From Tsuneonella deserti (GTDB lineage Bacteria > Pseudomonadota > Alphaproteobacteria > Sphingomonadales > Sphingomonadaceae): DNA of 64,000 bases. Below, in pieces: positions 60,704-64,000 of this stretch. The position numbers and the translations under genes were made by a program. Below the pieces are notes generated by a model. It was not told the origin of the DNA. It ran no database searches and was given only the letters and a program-made list of their open reading frames with translations. The DNA is taken from NCBI RefSeq assembly GCF_014644315.1, contig NZ_BMKL01000001.1:693001-757000 (forward strand), given 5' to 3'. Every line of letters begins with the position of its first letter. Within the stretch, counting starts at the first letter, position 1.

Positions 60704-60780
60704 GGCGGAGTAGCTCAGCCGGTTAGAGCAGCGGAATCATAATCCGCGTGTCGGGGGTTCGAGTCCCTCCTCCGCTACCA
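60704..60780 (+). tRNA. tRNA-Met (CAT, probably elongator)
   Basis: This is a 77-nt tRNA: acceptor GGCGGAG/CTCCGCT (closing G-U pair), D arm TAGCTCAGCCGGTTAGAGCA, anticodon CAT in AATCATAATCC, T arm GGGGGTTCGAGTCCC and encoded ACCA. The body matches alphaproteobacterial elongator tRNA-Met rather than initiator (no C1-A72 mismatch, no GGG/CCC anticodon stem) or lysidine-type tRNA-Ile. Confidence 0.9.
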
Positions 60781-60833
60781 GTCCTTACACAGCCCCGCCG
60801 GGAACAGTCAGGCGCGGCTCCGGTTGGCCGGAT

Positions 60834-61244
60834 ATGGCATCGTTCCATGACATCGCCGACAAAGCCGGCCCGGGGCGCTCGGTGGTGGGCTGGAAGTTGC
60901 CTGAAGACGATCGTCGGCGCCTTCTCGACCGGTTTTCGCCGCGCTATGCCCGGACGGTTGCGGATCATGTCACGCTGGCGGCAAGGGTAGCTTCCGATAC
61001 GCGGCCGCCAGACGATGTCGATGCAGTGGTGGTGGGACATGCGGACGACGGGCAAGGCGTGGAGGCGCTGGCCGTCGCGGTCGAAGGCTCGCGGGCACGG
61101 CCGGACGGCAGCACTTTCCATATCACCTGGTCGCTTGCGAAGGGGAGGATGGCGAAGGAGAGCAACGACGTTCTTGCTTCACGCGGGTGGACCTCACTCG
61201 AAGAGCCGATTCCTATTCATCTGGTGGGAGCGCGTTTTCCTTGA
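60834..61244 (+). CDS. Probable 2H phosphoesterase, tRNA-ligase-CPD-like
   Basis: This 136-residue protein carries two HxTx motifs, HVTL at 45-48 and HITW at 96-99, about 50 residues apart, followed by a K-x-S-N-like KESN at 108-111. This order (HxTx ... HxTx, then K-x2-SN) recalls the cyclic phosphodiesterase domain of fungal and plant tRNA ligases rather than LigT. No ligase or kinase domain is attached. It overlaps the downstream HAD gene (TTGA), so they are coupled. Family assignment is by motif only. Confidence 0.6.
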   Translation: MASFHDIADKAGPGRSVVGWKLPEDDRRRLLDRFSPRYARTVADHVTLAARVASDTRPPDDVDAVVVGHADDGQGVEALAVAVEGSRARPDGSTFHITWSLAKGRMAKESNDVLASRGWTSLEEPIPIHLVGARFP

Positions 61245-61714
61245 GGCGCCTCTATCTCGATTGCGATGGCGTGCTGGCGGACTTCGACAAGGGTGCGACA
61301 GCAGTCCTCGGCTTGCCGCCGCGCGTGTTCGAAAAGCGGCATGGCCTCGGCCGCTTCTGGCAAAAGCTTGCCACGGCGCCGGACTTCTACTTCGGTCTGC
61401 CGCTCATGGATGACGCGATGGAGCTGTTCGATGCCGTGCGGCACCTCGATCCGGTCATCCTGACCGGGCTGCCCCGCGGCAATTGGGCTGCCGATCAGAA
61501 AGTGCGCTGGGCGGCCGAATACTTTCCCGGAACCCGCATCATAACGACGATGGCCCGGGATAAGCGCGACCACGCGAAGGAAGGGGATGTTCTGGTCGAT
61601 GATCAGACCCGCCACCGGCAGCGTTGGGAGGAAGTGGGCGGGGTATTCATTCATCACACTGGCGCGCGCGAGAGCCTGGCGCAGCTCGAGGAATATTTTC
61701 CCCTGAGCCGTTGA
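61241..61714 (+). CDS. HAD-superfamily phosphatase (5'-nucleotidase-like)
   Basis: This 157-residue protein starts at TTG 61241, overlapping the upstream stop. The HAD motifs are visible: motif I LDCDGVLADF (D7, D9), motif II ILTGLP (T75), a lysine in MARDKRDH (K108) and motif IV VLVDDQ (D120, D121). The DxDGV(L)ADF start resembles 5'(3')-deoxyribonucleotidases and the small HADs of RNA-repair proteins. The substrate is probably a nucleotide or an RNA/DNA phosphate end. An upstream GTG at 61187 is less likely. Confidence 0.78.
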   Translation: MRRLYLDCDGVLADFDKGATAVLGLPPRVFEKRHGLGRFWQKLATAPDFYFGLPLMDDAMELFDAVRHLDPVILTGLPRGNWAADQKVRWAAEYFPGTRIITTMARDKRDHAKEGDVLVDDQTRHRQRWEEVGGVFIHHTGARESLAQLEEYFPLSR

Positions 61715-61717
61715 GCT

Positions 61718-62821
61718 TCACAGAAGCGCTATCGCGAATCCCAAAGCCACGATGAAGCTCACCGCCGTTGCCGCGAGGACCGGCACCGTGGAACGCCAGC
61801 CCATCTGCATCAGCAGATCCATCCGGCTGCGCATGGCCGTTGCCGTCACCGCCAGCAGGAGCAAACCCTTCGAAGCCGCCAGCGTGCTTGACGAAAAGTC
61901 CGCAGGCACTGTCACCAATGAGTTGAGCGTGACGACGGCCAGAAAGGCGACGATGAACCACGGCGGCGCAAGCCGGTGGAACCACGGCCGTCCGTTTCCT
62001 GCCCCGGCGGCGCCGATCCACATGCTTACGAGAAGCACGACGGGCGCGAGCAGTGCCACCCGCGACAACTTGACCACCGTGGCATAGCCGCCCGCACTGT
62101 CCGAAAAGGCGTAACCTCCTCCGATCGCCTGGGCGACATCGTGGATCGATGCTCCGATCAGGAAGCCGGCCTGCCGGTCGTCGAGCCCAAGCAACCCCGC
62201 GAGCGGAGGGTAGAGCGACATGGCCAGCGCGCTCGCGAGTGAAACACCGACCAGCGTAAGCGCGAACTGCGCCTGACCCAGCCGCTCCTTGCCGATCACA
62301 CCATACAGCGCGAGCGCGGCGCTGGCACCGCAGATCGCGGTCGCGCCGCCGGCCAATATGCCTGCGTAGCGGGACTGGCCCGCCGCCCGCGCGCCAGCGA
62401 GACCGGCGGCAAAGGTGGCTCCCATCACAACCGTCAATGCGAGAAATGGCGAGAGGCCAAGCGATGCGATCTGGCCGAAGGTGACCTGCAGACCAAGAAG
62501 GACAATGCCCCATCGCAGGAATGTGCGCGATGCGAAATCGAGCCCCCGGTGAGTGCTCGGCTCGCGCGCAACGAAGTTCAGCGACAATCCCACGAGCAAG
62601 CCCAGCAGGATGATCGGAAACTGGTAATGCTCTGCCAGCCAGGCCGCCGCGGCAGAGCCCACCCCGCACGCGACGAGGCCTGGCAGCAGGTTCCGGCCGG
62701 AAGTACCTGCGGTGACTGCTTTGATTTCCTGCTCGGCGAGGTACATTTCGCCAAACAGGTCGCCGCCGTAGGGGAGGGTATCCCAATCGATCGGGGAGGC
62801 GGCGCGGCTCTTCAAGGTCAT
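61718..62821 (-). CDS. YeiH/UPF0324 family transporter
   Basis: This 367-residue polytopic protein of the YeiH family (putative sulfate exporter) has NFVAREPSTHRGLDFASRTFLRWGIVLLGLQ, GGATAICGASAALALYGVIG and GASIHDVAQAIGGGYAFSDSA. About ten helices are visible. The name rests on a predicted role; the transported substrate is not established. It is convergent with the HAD gene (stops 3 bp apart) and divergent from glpD. Confidence 0.9.
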   Translation of the reverse strand: MTLKSRAASPIDWDTLPYGGDLFGEMYLAEQEIKAVTAGTSGRNLLPGLVACGVGSAAAAWLAEHYQFPIILLGLLVGLSLNFVAREPSTHRGLDFASRTFLRWGIVLLGLQVTFGQIASLGLSPFLALTVVMGATFAAGLAGARAAGQSRYAGILAGGATAICGASAALALYGVIGKERLGQAQFALTLVGVSLASALAMSLYPPLAGLLGLDDRQAGFLIGASIHDVAQAIGGGYAFSDSAGGYATVVKLSRVALLAPVVLLVSMWIGAAGAGNGRPWFHRLAPPWFIVAFLAVVTLNSLVTVPADFSSSTLAASKGLLLLAVTATAMRSRMDLLMQMGWRSTVPVLAATAVSFIVALGFAIALL

Positions 62822-62886
62822 GTCCGCTTTCCCTTCGCGCGGCGGGCGCTAGTGTGCAAGCCGGGCACCGCGCAAGCACAGGGACA

Positions 62887-64000
62887 ATGCCGGAAAACGA
62901 CAATTCTTTGTTCGACGTCGCGGTCATCGGCGGAGGAGTGAACGGCGCGGGAATTGCGCGCGATCTGGCCGGACGCGGCGCGCGCGTTCTGCTGCTCGAG
63001 GCGGGGGACCTGGCGAGCGGGACTTCATCTGCCTCGAGCAAGCTGATCCACGGAGGGCTGCGTTACCTCGAGCATTACGAATTCGGCCTGGTTCGCGAGG
63101 CGTTGTCGGAGCGGGAGCGCTTGTGGGAAATCGCGCCGCATCTGATCTGGCCCATGCGTTTCGTCCTGCCTTATGTTTCGGGGCTGCGTCCGCGCTGGCT
63201 GCTGCGTCTGGGATTGTTCCTGTACGATCACCTGGGAAGGCGAAGGCGGCTTCCCGGCACCGAAAGCGTGTGGCTCGACGAGCATGTGGCAGGCGCCCCG
63301 CTAAAGGGGGAATTCGTACACGGATTCATCTATTCCGATTGCTGGGTCGATGACGCCCGGCTGGTGGTGCTCAACGCGAGGGACGCGGCAGACCGGGGCG
63401 CACAAGTTCGCACCCGTTGTCGGGTCGAGGCGATCGAGCGCGCGCGCGAACATTGGAGCCTCGTCACGCCGCAGGGCCTTTTCAAGGCGCGGGCGGTGGT
63501 CAATGCTGCGGGCCCCTCGGTGCTCGATCTGCTCGGCAAATCGGGGGAGCCGGCCGGGCGATCGATCCGCCTCGTGCGCGGGTCGCACATCGTGGTGCCC
63601 CGCCTGTTCGAGCACCCCTATCCTTATTTCTTCCAATTGCCGGACGGTCGCATCTTCTTCGCAATCCCCTACGAACGGGATTACACGCTGATCGGCACGA
63701 CCGACCGCGACCATCATGGCGGCCTCGATGCGATCCACGCGAGCGAAGAGGAAATCGCTTACCTGTGCCAAGGCGCAAGCCGCTTTTTCCGCCATCCGGT
63801 CCAGCCGTCGGACGTGATGTGGTCGTACGCCGGGGTGCGGCCGCTGGTCGACGATGGCTCCGGCAAGCCCGAGGCGGCGACGCGCGGTTACAGTTTCGAG
63901 CTGTCCGATGAAGATGAAGGCGCGCCGATACTCAGCGTGTTCGGCGGCAAGATCACCACCTATCGTCATCTGGCGCAGGAAGCGGCCGACCTGCTGGCCG
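62887..64000 (+). CDS. glpD: Glycerol-3-phosphate dehydrogenase (FAD), 3' end outside window
   Basis: The frame runs from ATG 62887 off the end of the window (371 residues visible of about 500). The FAD site is AVIGGGVNGAGIARDLAGRG, then GTSSASSKLIHGGLRYLE, IYSDCWVDDARLV and YTLIGTTDRDHHG, then FGGKITTYR. This is the aerobic GlpD type, oxidising glycerol 3-phosphate to dihydroxyacetone phosphate with electrons to quinone. It is divergent from yeiH. Confidence 0.93.
   Translation, partial: MPENDNSLFDVAVIGGGVNGAGIARDLAGRGARVLLLEAGDLASGTSSASSKLIHGGLRYLEHYEFGLVREALSERERLWEIAPHLIWPMRFVLPYVSGLRPRWLLRLGLFLYDHLGRRRRLPGTESVWLDEHVAGAPLKGEFVHGFIYSDCWVDDARLVVLNARDAADRGAQVRTRCRVEAIERAREHWSLVTPQGLFKARAVVNAAGPSVLDLLGKSGEPAGRSIRLVRGSHIVVPRLFEHPYPYFFQLPDGRIFFAIPYERDYTLIGTTDRDHHGGLDAIHASEEEIAYLCQGASRFFRHPVQPSDVMWSYAGVRPLVDDGSGKPEAATRGYSFELSDEDEGAPILSVFGGKITTYRHLAQEAADLLA

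Noticed and set aside
60704..60780. CAT-anticodon tRNA as initiator tRNA-fMet or lysidine tRNA-Ile
   Set aside because: It has a G1-T72 acceptor end rather than the initiator C1-A72 mismatch and no GGG/CCC anticodon stem; the body matches alphaproteobacterial elongator tRNA-Met.
60801..60825. GGAAC-N16-GGTT before the CPD-like gene as an EcfG promoter
   Set aside because: The -10 lacks the C of CGTT and lies only 9 bases before the start codon, too close for a normal leader.
1..64000. CRISPR arrays, insertion sequences, integrase genes, large direct repeats
   Set aside because: Looked for on both strands; nothing regular was seen beyond short hairpins and the palindromes listed.

Overview
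The window is a gene-dense, high-G+C chromosomal segment of an alphaproteobacterium, most likely Sphingomonadales (Erythrobacteraceae/Sphingomonadaceae type). The reasons are: a bacterial-type short SRP RNA, an NDUFS4-like complex I subunit, the ccmCDEFGHI layout, a DUF3618/Holin-X envelope operon, an EcfG-type promoter, a GTTC-N7-GTTC LexA box, and an envelope gene block (bamA-ompH-fabZ) with no lpx genes, as expected of bacteria that use glycosphingolipids instead of LPS. I see no prophage, insertion sequence, integron or CRISPR array. Almost all of the window is core housekeeping sequence.

Layout. 1-3 kb: tail of a SIMPL protein, a small secreted protein, and an OmpR/PhoP-like two-component pair. 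3-10 kb: chorismate mutase, polyprenyl diphosphate synthase, an outer-membrane barrel, HrpB helicase, a complex I accessory subunit, SRP RNA, dnaX-ybaB. 10-15.7 kb: a spore-coat-U-like secreted protein, lon, HU, a lipoprotein, RlmB, tRNA-Tyr. 16-18.7 kb: a KAS III-like enzyme and the psd-pssA phosphatidylethanolamine pair. 18.7-30.5 kb: a small membrane protein preceded by a LexA box, then rpsB-tsf-pyrH-frr-uppS-cdsA-dxr-rseP-bamA-ompH-fabZ and rpmE. 30.5-33 kb: MOSC and 2OG-Fe oxygenase genes, tRNA-His, an amino-acid dehydrogenase. 33-40 kb: cytochrome c maturation ccmC-I, then kup. 40-43.6 kb (minus): dapF-mtaB-ftsY-yciB, tightly overlapping. 43.6-50 kb: a GGDEF-EAL protein, an EVE protein, a CsbD stress protein, an MFS lysophospholipid-type transporter, pgsA and small proteins. 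49.8-53.9 kb: rnd-oxyR, aspS. 53.9-57.4 kb: two secreted proteins (one ClpP-like) and a three-gene membrane-stress operon. 57.5-60.1 kb: acpP-fabF-mltG. 60.1-61.7 kb: two 2H-phosphoesterase-type proteins, tRNA-Met and a HAD phosphatase. The window ends with YeiH and a truncated glpD.

Functional themes. Envelope and lipid biogenesis dominate (polyprenyl synthesis, dxr, uppS, cdsA, psd, pssA, pgsA, acpP, fabF, fabZ, bamA, ompH, rseP, mltG). Stress responses recur: an EcfG-type promoter before csbD, OxyR with its paired redox cysteines, Lon, and a LexA box before a short membrane protein. The least-explained items are (i) the LexA-box small membrane protein at 18.7-19.06 kb, (ii) the tRNA-ligase-CPD-like 2H protein coupled to a HAD phosphatase at 60.8-61.7 kb, and (iii) two mutually exclusive RNA structures between acpP and fabF. 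All promoter and hairpin calls were made by eye and are unverified.
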